Source: Yersinia similis (GTDB lineage: Bacteria; Pseudomonadota; Gammaproteobacteria; Enterobacterales; Enterobacteriaceae). Taken from it: a DNA stretch of 64,000 nucleotides. Shown one piece after another: positions 41,502 to 53,192 of this stretch. Where the stretch lies: the NCBI RefSeq assembly GCF_001053095.1, contig NZ_CGBP01000011.1:62001-126000 (forward strand), read 5' to 3'. Position numbers and translations under genes: made by a program. The first letter of the stretch is position 1; each line of letters starts with the position of its first letter. The notes below the pieces were generated by a model. The model was not told where the DNA came from and did not search any database. It saw only the letters and a program-made list of their open reading frames with translations.

Positions 41502-41899
41502 AGATATCCCATCAGCAGTGGTAATTTAGTTGTTGCCAGTTTTACAATTAGATACAGGCAACCCAGTGCGAGTATAAAGGCAAACCAGCGAATATTCTGG
41601 CTGCGAGTTCGCTTACCTAATGCAACATAGCCAAGCAGGATGTAGATAATAACGCCAAACAGCTTCTCAGTCAGCCATGTTCCCTGCGGACTGAATGGAT
41701 AGAATCCAGTAATCAATATCAGCACAATACCACTGATAAACAGCAGCGTATCATTGATGTGCGGCGTTATCTTTACCCAACGCTTTTCAAGCATCGCTGA
41801 GCCGCGACATTTCCAGAAGAAACGTAGTACAAACAGAGTAATGCTGATCACCACGGTGAGTAAATGCAAATATTTCATGGCGATGTAATCAACCCACAT
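41498..41899 (-). CDS. sirB2: SirB2 family inner membrane protein
   Basis: This small integral membrane protein of 133 aa has about four hydrophobic segments and belongs to the SirB/YchQ family of unknown function. It starts MWVDYIAMKYLHLLTVVISI and includes TPHINDTLLFISGIVLI. It is translationally linked to sirB1 (4-base overlap) and lies in the prmC operon as in E. coli. Confidence 0.86.
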   Translation of the reverse strand: MWVDYIAMKYLHLLTVVISITLFVLRFFWKCRGSAMLEKRWVKITPHINDTLLFISGIVLILITGFYPFSPQGTWLTEKLFGVIIYILLGYVALGKRTRSQNIRWFAFILALGCLYLIVKLATTKLPLLMGYL

Positions 41900-41962
41900 G
41901 ACTATCGATTCCTTGTTTTATCTCTTTTTACTTGATGTTGCAGCGCTATTAGCTGCGCGTGG

Positions 41963-42793
41963 TTACACGGACCATTGCCCCAATGTCACCCGGTCATTAT
42001 TGCCATAATCTTTACAGGTCATTACCGCACTAAATCCCGAATTTTTAAGCCGTTCTTGCACTGCGTTGGCCTGCTGCCAGCCATGCTCTAGCATGAGCCA
42101 ACCGCCGGGTTCCAAGTAGCCCGGTGCCTGGCTGACAATCGCGGCCAGATCGGCCATCCCCTCAGCGGCCGCAACCAATGCACTATGCGGCTCATAACGC
42201 ACATCGCCTTCATTAAGATGAGGGTCATTGGCATCAATATAAGGGGGGTTACTGGCGATAAGCGCAAAACGCCCGCTCACTGGCTCAAACCAACTGCCTT
42301 GCAGAAAACACACATTATCTATCGCGAGCTTTTCTGCATTATGGCGGGCCAAAGCGACAGCATCAGCGTTGATATCTACGGCGATGACCGTGCAATCACG
42401 CCGTTCATTGGCCAGTGCCAACGCAATCGCACCGGTACCCGTCCCCAGGTCCAAAATACGACAAGGCATTGTGGGCAAACGTGCCAGCGCCTGCTCCACC
42501 AGACATTCGGTGTCAGGCCGTGGGATAAGCGTTGCAGAGGAAACACTCAGCGGTAAAGACCAGAACTCGCGCTCCCCAACCAGATAAGCAATGGGTTCAC
42601 CTTGCTCCCGACGGTTCGCCAGTGTTTCGAGCCACAGTAGTTGTTCTGCCGTTATTTCCGTTTCACCAAAAGCCAACAGATAGGTCCGGGCCTTACCTGT
42701 CACAAAACTCAGTAGGATTTCAGCATCGCGCTTAGAGCTGTCACTGTGGGTAAAACGGGCTGCCGCCAACGACAGCCAATGCTGATAATTCAT
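41963..42793 (-). CDS. prmC: Release-factor glutamine methyltransferase PrmC (HemK)
   Basis: PrmC methylates the GGQ glutamine of release factors RF1 and RF2, which speeds termination. The SAM-binding motif is ILDLGTGTGAIALAL (about 112-126), and the substrate-binding motif NPPY is in ALIASNPPYID. The 276-aa length is standard. It follows prfA by 5 bp, so enzyme and substrate are made from one mRNA. Confidence 0.95.
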   Translation of the reverse strand: MNYQHWLSLAAARFTHSDSSKRDAEILLSFVTGKARTYLLAFGETEITAEQLLWLETLANRREQGEPIAYLVGEREFWSLPLSVSSATLIPRPDTECLVEQALARLPTMPCRILDLGTGTGAIALALANERRDCTVIAVDINADAVALARHNAEKLAIDNVCFLQGSWFEPVSGRFALIASNPPYIDANDPHLNEGDVRYEPHSALVAAAEGMADLAAIVSQAPGYLEPGGWLMLEHGWQQANAVQERLKNSGFSAVMTCKDYGNNDRVTLGQWSV

Positions 42794-42798
42794 TAGTC

Positions 42799-43875
42799 TT
42801 ACTCTGACAGTGCAGAAAGTTGGTCAGCTTGATATTCCTGCACAATTGGCTGGATAAGCATATCCAGTTTACCTTCCATCACCTCATCAAGCCGATACAG
42901 CGTCAGGTTGATACGATGGTCAGTAACGCGCCCCTGCGGAAAGTTGTAAGTACGGTTACGGTCAGAACGATCACCGGTACCCAACAAGTTACGGCGCTCT
43001 GATGCCTCTGCCAATTGCCGTTTTTGCATTTCAGCAGCACGAATACGCGCGCCCAACACTGACATTGCCTTAGCTTTATTTTTATGCTGCGAACGCTCAT
43101 CCTGACACTCCACCACGATACCGGTAGGAATATGTGTAATACGGATGGCTGAATCGGTGGTGTTAACATGCTGACCACCCGCACCTGACGAGCGGAACGT
43201 ATCTATACGCAAGTCACCGGCGTTGATTTCTGGCAACTCAGCCTCTGGGATGGCGGGCATCACTGCAACGGTACAGGCGGAAGTGTGAATGCGGCCTTGA
43301 GATTCGGTTTCTGGTACACGCTGAACACGGTGACCACCGGATTCAAACTTCAACTGGCCGAAGACGCCATCGCCAGATATTTTGGCAATAACTTCTTTAT
43401 AACCGCCATGCTCACCCTCGCTGGCGCTCATGATTTCAACTTTCCAGCGGCGGGTTTCGGCATAACGGCTGTACATACGGAACATATCACCGGCAAAAAT
43501 AGCGGCTTCATCGCCACCAGTCCCCGCACGGATTTCCAGGAAGCAGTCACGTTCATCATCAGGATCTTTTGGCAACAACAACACTTGTAGCTGCTGCTCG
43601 AGCTCTTCGCTGCGCGCTTTGGCAATTTTTAATTCTTCCTGTGCCATTTCACGCATTTCGAGATCGTCCAGCATCATTTCTGCGGCTTCGATATCATCCT
43701 GGGCGCTGCGCCACTCTTTAAAACAGCGAGTGACATCCGTCAATTGCGCATACTCACGTGATAGCGCGCGGAAACGGTCTTGATCGGCAATAACGCTGGC
43801 ATCGCCAAGATATGCCAGAACTTCTTCATGGCGCTCTTGTAACGCTTCCAGTTTGGCAACAATAGAAGACTTCAT
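42799..43875 (-). CDS. prfA: Peptide chain release factor 1
   Basis: RF1 decodes UAG and UAA and triggers peptide release. The stop-codon recognition tripeptide is P188-E-T190 (PxT type), and the catalytic GGQ is at 233-235 in [10 protein letters not shown]. The length of 358 aa is two short of E. coli RF1, with no obvious domain loss. It sits between hemA (32 bp upstream) and prmC (5 bp downstream). Confidence 0.95.
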   Translation of the reverse strand: MKSSIVAKLEALQERHEEVLAYLGDASVIADQDRFRALSREYAQLTDVTRCFKEWRSAQDDIEAAEMMLDDLEMREMAQEELKIAKARSEELEQQLQVLLLPKDPDDERDCFLEIRAGTGGDEAAIFAGDMFRMYSRYAETRRWKVEIMSASEGEHGGYKEVIAKISGDGVFGQLKFESGGHRVQRVPETESQGRIHTSACTVAVMPAIPEAELPEINAGDLRIDTFRSSGAGGQHVNTTDSAIRITHIPTGIVVECQDERSQHKNKAKAMSVLGARIRAAEMQKRQLAEASERRNLLGTGDRSDRNRTYNFPQGRVTDHRINLTLYRLDEVMEGKLDMLIQPIVQEYQADQLSALSE

Positions 43876-43907
43876 CCGTGGTTTTAAACCCTGTTAATTA
43901 GAGGAAA

Positions 43908-45170
43908 CTAATGCTGATCCAGCCCAAGGCTGTCGCGTAATAATTGCAACCGCTCCATATCGCCATCGCTGGCGGCTTGCTGGAGGGATTTGGTAGGCGC
44001 ATGAATAAGGCGGTTGGTCAGCTTATAGGCCAACTCATTAATGACCTGTTCCACGTTAGCGCCCTGCTCAATGGCTACCAAGGCTTTAGCGGTCATTTCA
44101 CTGCGGACCTGTTCAGCTTGAGAACGATAGTCACGGATCGTTTCTACCGCTCCCTGAGCCCGCAGCCAGGTCATAAAGTTCATGCTTTCCTGTTGTACTA
44201 TCGATTCAGCCTGAACAGCCGCAGCCTGCCGCTGGACCATGTTGTGCTGAATGATCGCCTGCAAATCATCAATACTGTATAAATAGGCGTTCGACAACTT
44301 ACCGACCTCCGGTTCTATATCACGGGGTACGGCAATATCAACGAATAACATTGGCTGATTACGACGGGTTTTCAATGCCCTCTCGACCATCCCCTTTCCT
44401 ATAATAGGTAACGGGCTGGCGGTAGAACTGATAATAATATCAGCATCAGCCAGGCGAGCATCAATTTCTGGCAACGTTATCACTTCGGCACCGACCTCGC
44501 TTGCCAGGGATTGCGCACGTTCACGGGTGCGGTTGGCAATAATCATATGTTTGACCTGATGTTCACGCAGGTGGCGTGCCACCAATTCAATCGTTTCACC
44601 GGCCCCCACCAATAATACATGCAGTTCTGATAATGATTCGAAAATTTGCCGAGCCAAAGAACAGGCAGCAAAAGCGACCGAAACCGCACTGGTACCAATT
44701 TCAGTTTCTGTACGCACTCGTTTGGCGACAGAAAAAGATTTCTGGAATAACCGCTCCAGTTCACTCGACAGAGATTGCCCGCGCTGAGATTCAGCAAACG
44801 CTTTTTTTACCTGGCCCAATATTTGTGGTTCACCCAAAACTTGGGAGTCCAAGCCACTGGCGACCCGCATCAAATGGCGGACAGCGTCATTGCCATGATG
44901 CCAGTACAGGCTTTGTCTTACGTCATCCGGGCTGAGTTTATGATAGTTACACAGCCAGGTAATTAATTGTTCGTGTAGGTTTTCTTGCTGTTCAACGCTG
45001 AGATACAGTTCAGTCCGGTTGCACGTGGACAACACGACACCGCCCTGCACCAACGGCTGTTGGAGCAAGCTATTCAGCGCCTGATCCATCGATTCCGGTG
45101 AAAACGTCACTCGTTCACGTAACGATACAGGTGCGGTTTTGTGATTAATGCCTAATGCAAGCAGAGTCAT
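43908..45170 (-). CDS. hemA: Glutamyl-tRNA reductase HemA
   Basis: HemA reduces Glu-tRNA to glutamate-1-semialdehyde, the first committed step of haem synthesis. The ATG at 45168-45170 gives 420 aa beginning [20 protein letters not shown]. The nucleophilic Cys is C50 in LSTCNRTE, and the NADPH domain has [13 protein letters not shown]. The open frame extends 18 codons upstream without family support. No clear Shine-Dalgarno sequence precedes the chosen ATG. It is divergent from lolB. Confidence 0.94.
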   Translation of the reverse strand: MTLLALGINHKTAPVSLRERVTFSPESMDQALNSLLQQPLVQGGVVLSTCNRTELYLSVEQQENLHEQLITWLCNYHKLSPDDVRQSLYWHHGNDAVRHLMRVASGLDSQVLGEPQILGQVKKAFAESQRGQSLSSELERLFQKSFSVAKRVRTETEIGTSAVSVAFAACSLARQIFESLSELHVLLVGAGETIELVARHLREHQVKHMIIANRTRERAQSLASEVGAEVITLPEIDARLADADIIISSTASPLPIIGKGMVERALKTRRNQPMLFVDIAVPRDIEPEVGKLSNAYLYSIDDLQAIIQHNMVQRQAAAVQAESIVQQESMNFMTWLRAQGAVETIRDYRSQAEQVRSEMTAKALVAIEQGANVEQVINELAYKLTNRLIHAPTKSLQQAASDGDMERLQLLRDSLGLDQH

Positions 45171-45475
45171 GGGAACGGCTTCGAGTAATACTGGTGTTAG
45201 TATGGATTCTCGTCTGAAGCGCATTCTACTTGATGCGCGAGATCAATAAAAGTCACACGGCATCATCCTGAGTATTATCCCAAATTATGCACAATAATTG
45301 ATTATCTGCTGTTCAATATAGAACAAGATATTGACGCTCTGCCCTCAGCCCGTTAGCGTGAGCACCTTAGATGTCTATTTGCAACGAACCAAAACGTGTT
45401 GTTTTGCCCTAAATGTTGCCTCATCAAAAACCTGCCGCAGGTGAAAACCAGACGGCTGATAGGATTTGTACCCAT
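45171..45475. other. hemA/lolB divergent promoter region
   Basis: About 300 bp without a gene. AT-rich segments near 45280-45340 are likely promoter DNA for both directions; no operator was recognised. Confidence 0.4.
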
Positions 45476-46099
45476 ATGCCCATGCGTAAAAGACATTTTT
45501 ATCGCCTGCTGCCTTTAGCCTCTCTGCTGCTGGCGGCCTGTACAATCCCAGTATCAAAGGGACCAGCCACTAGCCCTACGTCGCCACAGTGGCGTCAGCA
45601 TGAACAACAGTTGCAGCAACTTGGCCAATTTGAAACTCGTGGCGCATTTGCTTACCTGTCTGATAAACAGAAAGTTTACGCCAGATTCTTTTGGCAACAG
45701 ACCTCTCCCGAGCGTTATCGTTTATTACTGACTAACCCGTTAGGCAGCACTGAGTTAGAGTTGGTTGTCCAACCGGGTGTGACACAACTGACGGATAATC
45801 AAGGTAAGCGCTACGTCAGTGATGATCCGCAAGAGATGATTCAAAAGTTGACGGGCATGTCCATCCCACTGGAAAGCCTACGCCAATGGATCCTTGGCTT
45901 ACCAGGCGATACCCCTGATTTTACCCTTGACGATAAATATCGCCTGAAGAAACTGACTTACCAACAAAATGGGGTGACATGGGTTGTTGATTACCAAGAA
46001 TACAATACTCAGGTCACGCCCTCCCTGCCCAGCCGCCTGGAGCTAAATCAAGACGGGCAACGGATTAAACTGAAAATGGATAGCTGGACGGTTAAATAA
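45476..46099 (+). CDS. lolB: Outer-membrane lipoprotein receptor LolB
   Basis: LolB takes lipoproteins from LolA and inserts them in the outer membrane. The start at 45476 gives 207 aa beginning [15 protein letters not shown], with lipobox LLAAC (Cys22). The mature part shows [13 protein letters not shown] and [20 protein letters not shown]-like features of the family. A longer open frame (21 codons) would disrupt the signal peptide. Its stop is one base from the ispE start. Confidence 0.92.
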   Translation: MPMRKRHFYRLLPLASLLLAACTIPVSKGPATSPTSPQWRQHEQQLQQLGQFETRGAFAYLSDKQKVYARFFWQQTSPERYRLLLTNPLGSTELELVVQPGVTQLTDNQGKRYVSDDPQEMIQKLTGMSIPLESLRQWILGLPGDTPDFTLDDKYRLKKLTYQQNGVTWVVDYQEYNTQVTPSLPSRLELNQDGQRIKLKMDSWTVK

Positions 46100-46100
46100 C

Positions 46101-47000
46101 ATGGCTACCGCGAATCAACCTATATGTCCGTCACCGGCAAAATGGCCGTCACCAGCAAAATTGAATTTGTTTCTTTACATCACCGGGCAACGCGCCGACG
46201 GTTATCATCAATTACAAACGCTATTTCAATTTCTTGATTATGGTGATCAACTAACGATTGAACCGCGCGATGACAACCAAATTCGCTTATTAACCCCCAT
46301 AGCAGGGGTGGAAAATGAGCAAAACCTGATCGTCCGCGCGGCAAAATTGCTGCAAAAACACCCTGGTAATATCACCGTGCCACGCGGTGCTGATATCAGC
46401 ATTGATAAATGCTTACCGATGGGCGGTGGGTTGGGGGGCGGTTCGTCTAATGCTGCCACAGTATTGGTGGCACTCAACATACTGTGGCAATGTGGTTTAA
46501 CTGATGAACAATTAGCCGATCTTGGCCTGACATTAGGAGCAGATGTCCCGGTATTTGTTCGAGGCCATGCCGCCTTCGCAGAGGGTATTGGTGAAAAATT
46601 ACAGCCAGCAGAGCCTGTAGAGAAGTGGTATTTGGTCGTACACCCCGGTGTAAACATCCCAACACCGATTATTTTTTCTGATCCTGAATTAAAAAGAAAT
46701 ACGCCAATTCGCCCACTGGCGGCGCTTTTAAGCACTCCATACGCAAATGATTGCGAACCGATCGCAAGAAAACGTTTTCGCGAGGTTGAACAGGCTCTTT
46801 CATGGCTGTTAGAATACGCCCCGTCACGCCTTACCGGTACCGGCGCTTGTGTGTTCGCAGAATTCGACACGGAATCATCGGCTCGGCAGGTGTTAAGTAT
46901 TGCCCCTGAGTGGTTACATGGTTTTGTCGCCCGTGGTGTAAATGTTTCACCACTGCATCGTGTACGCTCAGGGAAAATTGAAAGCAGTGAGCGCAGATAA
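46101..47000 (+). CDS. ispE: 4-diphosphocytidyl-2-C-methyl-D-erythritol kinase IspE
   Basis: IspE phosphorylates CDP-methylerythritol in the MEP isoprenoid pathway. The GHMP kinase ATP loop [14 protein letters not shown] is at 106-119, and the catalytic D is in LGADVPVF. The N-terminus is longer than in E. coli because an 18-bp tandem duplication (46128-46145, 46146-46163) repeats SPAKWP. The second copy carries the conserved SPAKLN lysine. It is one base after lolB and upstream of prs. Confidence 0.94.
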   Translation: MATANQPICPSPAKWPSPAKLNLFLYITGQRADGYHQLQTLFQFLDYGDQLTIEPRDDNQIRLLTPIAGVENEQNLIVRAAKLLQKHPGNITVPRGADISIDKCLPMGGGLGGGSSNAATVLVALNILWQCGLTDEQLADLGLTLGADVPVFVRGHAAFAEGIGEKLQPAEPVEKWYLVVHPGVNIPTPIIFSDPELKRNTPIRPLAALLSTPYANDCEPIARKRFREVEQALSWLLEYAPSRLTGTGACVFAEFDTESSARQVLSIAPEWLHGFVARGVNVSPLHRVRSGKIESSERR

Positions 47001-48288
<1,288 letters not shown>

Positions 48289-48423
48289 TCAGTATCGGGT
48301 TATGGATACACGGCTGCGACGCAATTAGGTTGCAGCTAAACACGGCGGTGCTTTTTGCTGGTATCCCGGCGGTATCCTTAGCCAAATGAGATTGATCAGT
48401 GGCTTAATTGAAGCAGATAAAGA

Positions 48424-48461
48424 AAAACCCGTTGAAGCCTGTGCGACAACGGGTTTTCTGT
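48424..48461. terminator. Terminator after prs
   Basis: The 11-bp perfect stem (48424-48434 with 48447-48457) is followed by TTTTCTGTTTTT on the plus strand. A shorter T-run on the minus strand lets it also serve ychH. Confidence 0.85.
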
Positions 48462-48489
48462 TTTTGAAGATTCAACCAATTATCCATCC

Positions 48490-48762
48490 CTATGAGTGAC
48501 GTTGATTCTTGGTACAACGCTTATCAAAGTGCTTAACCCACCAATAGCGATCAGCAACGGCTTCTCGACCACCGATACGCGCACCGGCTAACCACAGCAA
48601 TGCACCGACAAAGATACTCATGATGGCACCGTGGGCAAAGAATTGAGGTAAACCAAGTTCGGAGATTTCGGTTAATATTGAATAACCTACTCCAACAACC
48701 ATTGTGGCTAAACCCAACCCCATCAGCATATTACCCAGTACTGTTGCGCTCTTACGTTTCAT
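48490..48762 (-). CDS. ychH: YchH family stress-related inner membrane protein
   Basis: This is a 90-aa inner-membrane protein with two hydrophobic segments (about 9-30 and 45-63). It begins MKRKSATVLGNMLMGLGLAT and ends DRYWWVKHFDKRCTKNQRHS, both matching E. coli YchH. The family is linked to stress and biofilm phenotypes in E. coli; no molecular role is known. It lies between prs and pth, on the opposite strand. Confidence 0.88.
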   Translation of the reverse strand: MKRKSATVLGNMLMGLGLATMVVGVGYSILTEISELGLPQFFAHGAIMSIFVGALLWLAGARIGGREAVADRYWWVKHFDKRCTKNQRHS

Positions 48763-48919
48763 ATGTCACCTCCACTTCAAGCCGCCAGTCAATAACCCTA
48801 CTAAACTCGCTGTTTTAAACTGCTTGCATAATACGATTATTCGTGTGCACTTAATGATTCAGTATAGTCAGCCTGGTACTCATGGTGTTGCGGTAGCGAT
48901 CACAACTGGCAAATGTATT

Positions 48920-48948
48920 TTGACAAAAACTGACATTATCCAGATATT
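48920..48948 (+). promoter_or_regulatory. Candidate sigma70 promoter of pth
   Basis: TTGACA at 48920-48925 and GATATT at 48943-48948 are spaced by 17 bp. A start near 48955 would place the hairpin below at the very 5' end of the mRNA. Confidence 0.5.
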
Positions 48949-48957
48949 TAGCCAAGA

Positions 48958-48990
48958 AGTTGAATGATTCCGAAGGAAAATCATTCAACT
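48958..48990 (+). other. 12-bp perfect hairpin in the pth leader
   Basis: The arms 48958-48969 and 48979-48990 are perfectly complementary around a 9-nt loop. The hairpin lies just after the candidate promoter and about 130 bp before pth. It may be a 5' stabiliser, an attenuator or part of a small RNA. Confidence 0.5.
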
Positions 48991-49123
48991 ATACAATTAT
49001 TTTTCTACAATCCCCCCTTCTCCTGTATTCCAGTATGAACAAAATGTACTCGAGTTTTGTTATTAGGCACCATGACAGGTAAACTGTGGCACTTTGATTC
49101 CTTTAGTCATAGCGAAAGACAAC

Positions 49124-49714
49124 GTGAGTAGCATTAAATTAATCGTTGGGCTGGCAAATCCGGGCGCAGAATATGCCCAAACCCGCCATAATGCGGGAGC
49201 CTGGTATGTAGATTTATTGGCTGAACGCCACAATCAGTCCCTGAAAGAAGAGAGTAAATTCTTTGGTTATACCGCACGGTTAAATCTGGCAGGCCAAGAT
49301 ATCCGTTTATTGGTACCCGCCACGTTTATGAATCTCAGTGGTAAAGCCGTCGCGGCGATGGCCAGTTTTTACCGAATTCTGCCGGAAGAGATTCTAGTCG
49401 CCCACGATGAGCTGGATATTTTACCGGGGATGGCAAAATTAAAACTGGGAGGAGGCAACGGCGGCCATAATGGTCTGAAAGACATTCAGAACAAATTAGG
49501 TAATAACCCTAATTTTTACCGCTTGCGTATCGGTATTGGTCATCCTGGTGATAAAAGCAAAGTCACTGGCTTTGTTTTGGGTAAACCCCCCGCTAGCGAA
49601 CAAACGTTGATAGACGATGCCATTGACGAGTCTATCCGCTGCACTGAAGTGCTACTCAATGAAGGCATGACCAAAGCAATGAACCGCCTGCACGCTTTTA
49701 AGGCCAGCGCATAG
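49124..49714 (+). CDS. pth: Peptidyl-tRNA hydrolase
   Basis: Pth frees tRNA from peptidyl-tRNAs that drop off the ribosome. GTG at 49124 gives 196 aa beginning [14 protein letters not shown]. The active-site residues N12 and H22 (TRHNAG) are present, with further landmarks [11 protein letters not shown] and [11 protein letters not shown]. The frame is open ten codons upstream, without family support. It lies before ychF as in E. coli. Confidence 0.94.
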   Translation: MSSIKLIVGLANPGAEYAQTRHNAGAWYVDLLAERHNQSLKEESKFFGYTARLNLAGQDIRLLVPATFMNLSGKAVAAMASFYRILPEEILVAHDELDILPGMAKLKLGGGNGGHNGLKDIQNKLGNNPNFYRLRIGIGHPGDKSKVTGFVLGKPPASEQTLIDDAIDESIRCTEVLLNEGMTKAMNRLHAFKASA

Positions 49715-49877
49715 CATCATTTATCGAGTCATCCTCTGAGGCTGCCATTACGCACACGGCGAAAGAGCATGATCGTGATAAATCATCATTATGTGTATAA
49801 TGGCGGCATAAATTTTGATTACATCAATTCGCTAAACTTAACGGGTTGATTTTTAAGTTATTTAAGGTGATATAAAC

Positions 49878-50969
49878 ATGGGATTCAAATGCGGTATTGT
49901 GGGCCTGCCTAACGTCGGTAAATCCACCCTGTTCAACGCGTTGACACAAGCGGGTATTGAAGCAGCTAACTTCCCGTTCTGCACCATCGAGCCCAACACC
50001 GGTGTCGTGCCAATGCCGGACCCGCGTCTGGACCAATTGGCTGAGATTGTTAAGCCGCAACGTATCTTGCCAACAACCATGGAATTCGTGGATATCGCAG
50101 GGCTGGTAAAAGGGGCTTCCAAAGGCGAAGGCTTGGGTAACCAGTTCCTGACCAATATCCGTGAAACCGAAGCAATTGGTCACGTGGTGCGTTGTTTTGA
50201 AAATGACAACATCATCCATGTCGCCGGGAAAGTTGATCCAGCGGATGACATCGAAACAATCAATACCGAACTTGCCCTCTCCGATTTAGAAACCTGCGAA
50301 CGTGCCATTCATCGTGTCCAGAAAAAAGCCAAAGGCGGTGATAAAGACGCTAAAGCTGAACTGGAAGCACTGGAGAAATGCCTGCCACATTTAGAGAATG
50401 CAGGCATGTTGCGCGCCTTGGATCTGACGGCTGAAGATAAAGCCGCTATCCGCTACCTGAGTTTTCTGACGCTGAAACCGACTATGTACATTGCCAACGT
50501 CAATGAAGATGGTTTCGAAAACAACCCGTATCTGGATCAGGTGCGCGCTATTGCGGCGGCGGAAGGTTCGGTTGTCGTTGCGGTTTGTGCTGCGGTTGAG
50601 TCTGATATTGCAGAAATGGAAGATGAAGATCGTGCTGAATTTATGGCCGAACTGGGCATTGAAGAGCCGGGGCTGAACCGTGTTATCCGTGCTGGTTATG
50701 AATTACTGAATCTACAAACCTACTTCACCGCGGGTGTCAAAGAAGTCCGTGCCTGGACCATCCCCGTGGGTGCCACGGCACCACAGGCCGCAGGTAAGAT
50801 TCATACCGACTTCGAGAAAGGCTTTATCCGTGCACAAACTATCGCGTTTGATGACTTTATCACCTACAAAGGTGAGCAAGGCGCGAAAGAAGCCGGAAAG
50901 ATGCGTTCAGAAGGTAAAGAATACATTGTTAAAGATGGTGATGTGATGAACTTCCTGTTCAACGTCTAA
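49878..50969 (+). CDS. ychF: Redox-regulated ATPase YchF (Obg/OLA1 family)
   Basis: YchF is a ribosome-associated P-loop ATPase of the Obg family. G1 is GLPNVGKST at 9-17, and [17 protein letters not shown] carries G3. A coiled-coil region (about 130-200) and a C-terminal TGS domain ([20 protein letters not shown], about 278-297) follow. The length of 363 aa is standard. A terminator follows, and mobile DNA begins right after it. Confidence 0.95.
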   Translation: MGFKCGIVGLPNVGKSTLFNALTQAGIEAANFPFCTIEPNTGVVPMPDPRLDQLAEIVKPQRILPTTMEFVDIAGLVKGASKGEGLGNQFLTNIRETEAIGHVVRCFENDNIIHVAGKVDPADDIETINTELALSDLETCERAIHRVQKKAKGGDKDAKAELEALEKCLPHLENAGMLRALDLTAEDKAAIRYLSFLTLKPTMYIANVNEDGFENNPYLDQVRAIAAAEGSVVVAVCAAVESDIAEMEDEDRAEFMAELGIEEPGLNRVIRAGYELLNLQTYFTAGVKEVRAWTIPVGATAPQAAGKIHTDFEKGFIRAQTIAFDDFITYKGEQGAKEAGKMRSEGKEYIVKDGDVMNFLFNV

Positions 50970-51027
50970 ACAGCTTCTGTTGTCTCATGAGGTTTCAGTA
51001 AGCCTCATAAAGACTGACAAAATCCAT

Positions 51028-51060
51028 AAAATCCACGCACTTGTGTGGATTTTTCTTTTC
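51028..51060 (+). terminator. Terminator after ychF
   Basis: The hairpin (51028-51038 with 51043-51053, ACTT loop) is followed by TTTTTCTTTT. It marks the last core-genome feature before the integrase. Confidence 0.8.
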
Positions 51061-51097
51061 ATGACGTCTCAAATTATTTCATGGAAGCGCAATAAAA

Positions 51098-51152
51098 AAT
51101 GAGTACAAAGGTGAGTACAATAAGTTTCCATCTCCGCCTTATGTGAGTACAA
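51098..51152. repeat. Three TGAGTACAA repeats ahead of the integrase (possible att/arm sites)
   Basis: TGAGTACAA occurs at about 51100, 51111 and 51143, between the ychF terminator and the integrase start. Short direct repeats here are typical of tyrosine-integrase arm sites or an attachment site. A matching right-hand site was not found. Confidence 0.4.
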
Positions 51153-51183
51153 TAACGGTATAAGAATTATACAAGGATACGTT

Positions 51184-52359
51184 ATGCTCACCGACACCCA
51201 ATGCCGCATTGCTAAGCCGAAAGAAAAACTCTATCGACTCAATGACTTCAACGGCCTGTACCTCGAAATAAAACCCAACGGCAAGAAAGCATGGCGTTAT
51301 CGGTTTAAACTCAACGGCAAATCCAGCATGTTTGCGCTGGGTGAATATCCAGCGGTGACACTCGCCGAAGCCAGAGCGAAATGTGAGCAAGCACGTAAGC
51401 AAGTCGCCGAGGGAGTAAACCCAGCACAAGCACGTCAATTAGACAAAATTCGCAAGGTCAACGACGCATCCAACACCTTTGAGCTTATCGCCAAAGAGTG
51501 GTTGCAGATGAAAGACTGGGCGGAAGTCACCAAAACGCGCCGCCTTGATATGCTGGAGCGCGTAGTATTCCCGTCAATTGGTCGGCTCCCTATCAGGGAA
51601 ATCACACCCCATCACATTTTGAAAATACTACAGGAAACAGCGAAACGTGGGGCACCTACCGTTGCCGCTGAAGCCAGACGGACCATCTCATCTATTTTTG
51701 AGCTGGCTGTAGCTACTCTCAGAGCAGATAGCGATCCCGTTTGGCCTGTACGCAAGGCAATTCCTGCAAATAAAACTCAGCACAAGCAGGCATTAAATCC
51801 GCAGCAAATCGGGAAGCTATTAAACAACTTTGATAACAGCCGCGGCACATACCAGGTTAACTATTGTATGTGGTTGATGTGGTGGACGCTGGCGCGCCCC
51901 GCAGAAGTCACCGAAGCGGAATGGTCAGAATTCGACTTAGATAAAGCACTATGGATCATCCCGACAACTCGAATGAAAGCCCGGAGAGAGCATGTTATTC
52001 CCCTTCCCTCTCAAGCTGTCAAAATGCTCAAAACGCTTTATGGATTAACAGGCCATCGGCAGCATCTCTTTCCGGGGCGTGATAACCCACGCGGCCCAAT
52101 GACTTCGTATTCATTGCGTCAACTGCTCAAGAGCCTTGGTTGGAGCGGAACATATAGTCCACATGCGACACGAACCACTGGTAGTACACGATTAAACGAA
52201 ATGGGCTATAGACCTGACGCTATCGAAGCGCAGCTTGCGCATGCCGATACGAATAACGTTCGGCGCACGTATAACCATGCGACCTACCTTGATGAGCGGA
52301 AAGTTATGATGCAGGAATGGGCAGATAGGCTTGATGAGTGGTCTGACAATACTAGGTGA
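51184..52359 (+). CDS. P4-type tyrosine integrase, intact
   Basis: This site-specific recombinase probably integrated the element behind ychF. The N-terminal DUF4102 arm-binding domain (about 1-90; LYLEIKPNGKKAWRYRF) is followed by a SAM-like core-binding domain and a catalytic domain. All catalytic residues are present: R238 (LARPAEV), a lysine around 265, H327-x2-R330 (HATR), H353 and Y363 (RTYNHA). The length of 391 aa is normal. No tRNA adjoins it. Its stop overlaps the start of the second recombinase frame. Confidence 0.93.
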   Translation: MLTDTQCRIAKPKEKLYRLNDFNGLYLEIKPNGKKAWRYRFKLNGKSSMFALGEYPAVTLAEARAKCEQARKQVAEGVNPAQARQLDKIRKVNDASNTFELIAKEWLQMKDWAEVTKTRRLDMLERVVFPSIGRLPIREITPHHILKILQETAKRGAPTVAAEARRTISSIFELAVATLRADSDPVWPVRKAIPANKTQHKQALNPQQIGKLLNNFDNSRGTYQVNYCMWLMWWTLARPAEVTEAEWSEFDLDKALWIIPTTRMKARREHVIPLPSQAVKMLKTLYGLTGHRQHLFPGRDNPRGPMTSYSLRQLLKSLGWSGTYSPHATRTTGSTRLNEMGYRPDAIEAQLAHADTNNVRRTYNHATYLDERKVMMQEWADRLDEWSDNTR

Positions 52360-53192
52360 AGCTAGGTATAGCTCCGGGCAAAGGAGATGCTACTCTACCA
52401 GTAGACATGAATGCCCTCTTCACTGACTGGCTGAAAATAAAATGCCCAGAAGCCTCGAAAGCAAATAGGCAATCCATCTGGAACAAGCACTGAAAACCCC
52501 TTTACGATCTTCCGCCTAACAACCTGACCTATCAGCATGTGTACTCGCTGCTCATCGCTCTGGGGCCAACCAATGCGGCACATAGAGCATGCCAGATTGT
52601 TCGCGCCATGATGTTATACGCCTTCCAAGCTCATGGTATAGAAGGCCAACCAGGGCAGCCAGTATACGTTCCTCAGAAATTATCTGAAGTACATGATCGA
52701 AAAACCGTGGCTGCCGTTATCGGTAAAATTCGTGAAAACTGCCTGAGTACAAAACAGTACCATACTCTCTGGCACAACCTTGGCGATACTCCATCACATG
52801 CAGCAATGCGTTTTCTGATGGTCACGGGGGCCAGGAAAAGTGAAGTAACGAAGATGACATGGTCCGAGCTGGATCTGGACGCTCAAATCTGGACTCTGCC
52901 CGCCACGAGAACAAAAACCCGGCAAGAACGCATCTACCCTCTTCCTGCGGTGCTGATTGAGTTGTTAAAGGAATGGTCTTGGACTCGAAAAAACAGCGAT
53001 AGCCTTGTTTGGGGCTACATTGGTGAAACAACGATGGCACATTCAGCAGAACGCTTACGCCCGATTGTTGGCAATGATTTCACGACTCATGATATTCGCC
53101 GTAGTGCCGCGTCATTGATGAGTGGTGAGGCAGGTATTGATCCGATGGTTGTTGATCTGCTGTTGGGGCACAGTGTTAAGGCGGTGGCCTAA
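52356..53192 (+). pseudogene. Second tyrosine recombinase, broken by an in-frame TGA
   Basis: The frame opens with GTG at 52356, overlapping the integrase stop, and reads VKLGIAPGKGDATLPVDMNA onward to a TGA at 52491-52493. The same frame then continues uninterrupted to 53192. The part after the stop has core-binding sequence and the catalytic R (VTGARKSEVTKMTW), HDIRR and LLLGHS. The protein ends just after that (KAVA) without the tyrosine. Both a nonsense codon and a missing C-terminus point to a dead gene. A product from GTG 52539 is conceivable but would be incomplete. Confidence 0.8.

Noticed and set aside
46764-46783. PurR-like dyad (GAAAACGTTTTC) inside ispE, upstream of prs
   Set aside because: It encodes conserved residues KRFRE of IspE, matches the PurR consensus only partly and lies more than 550 bp from the prs start; not enough to call an operator.
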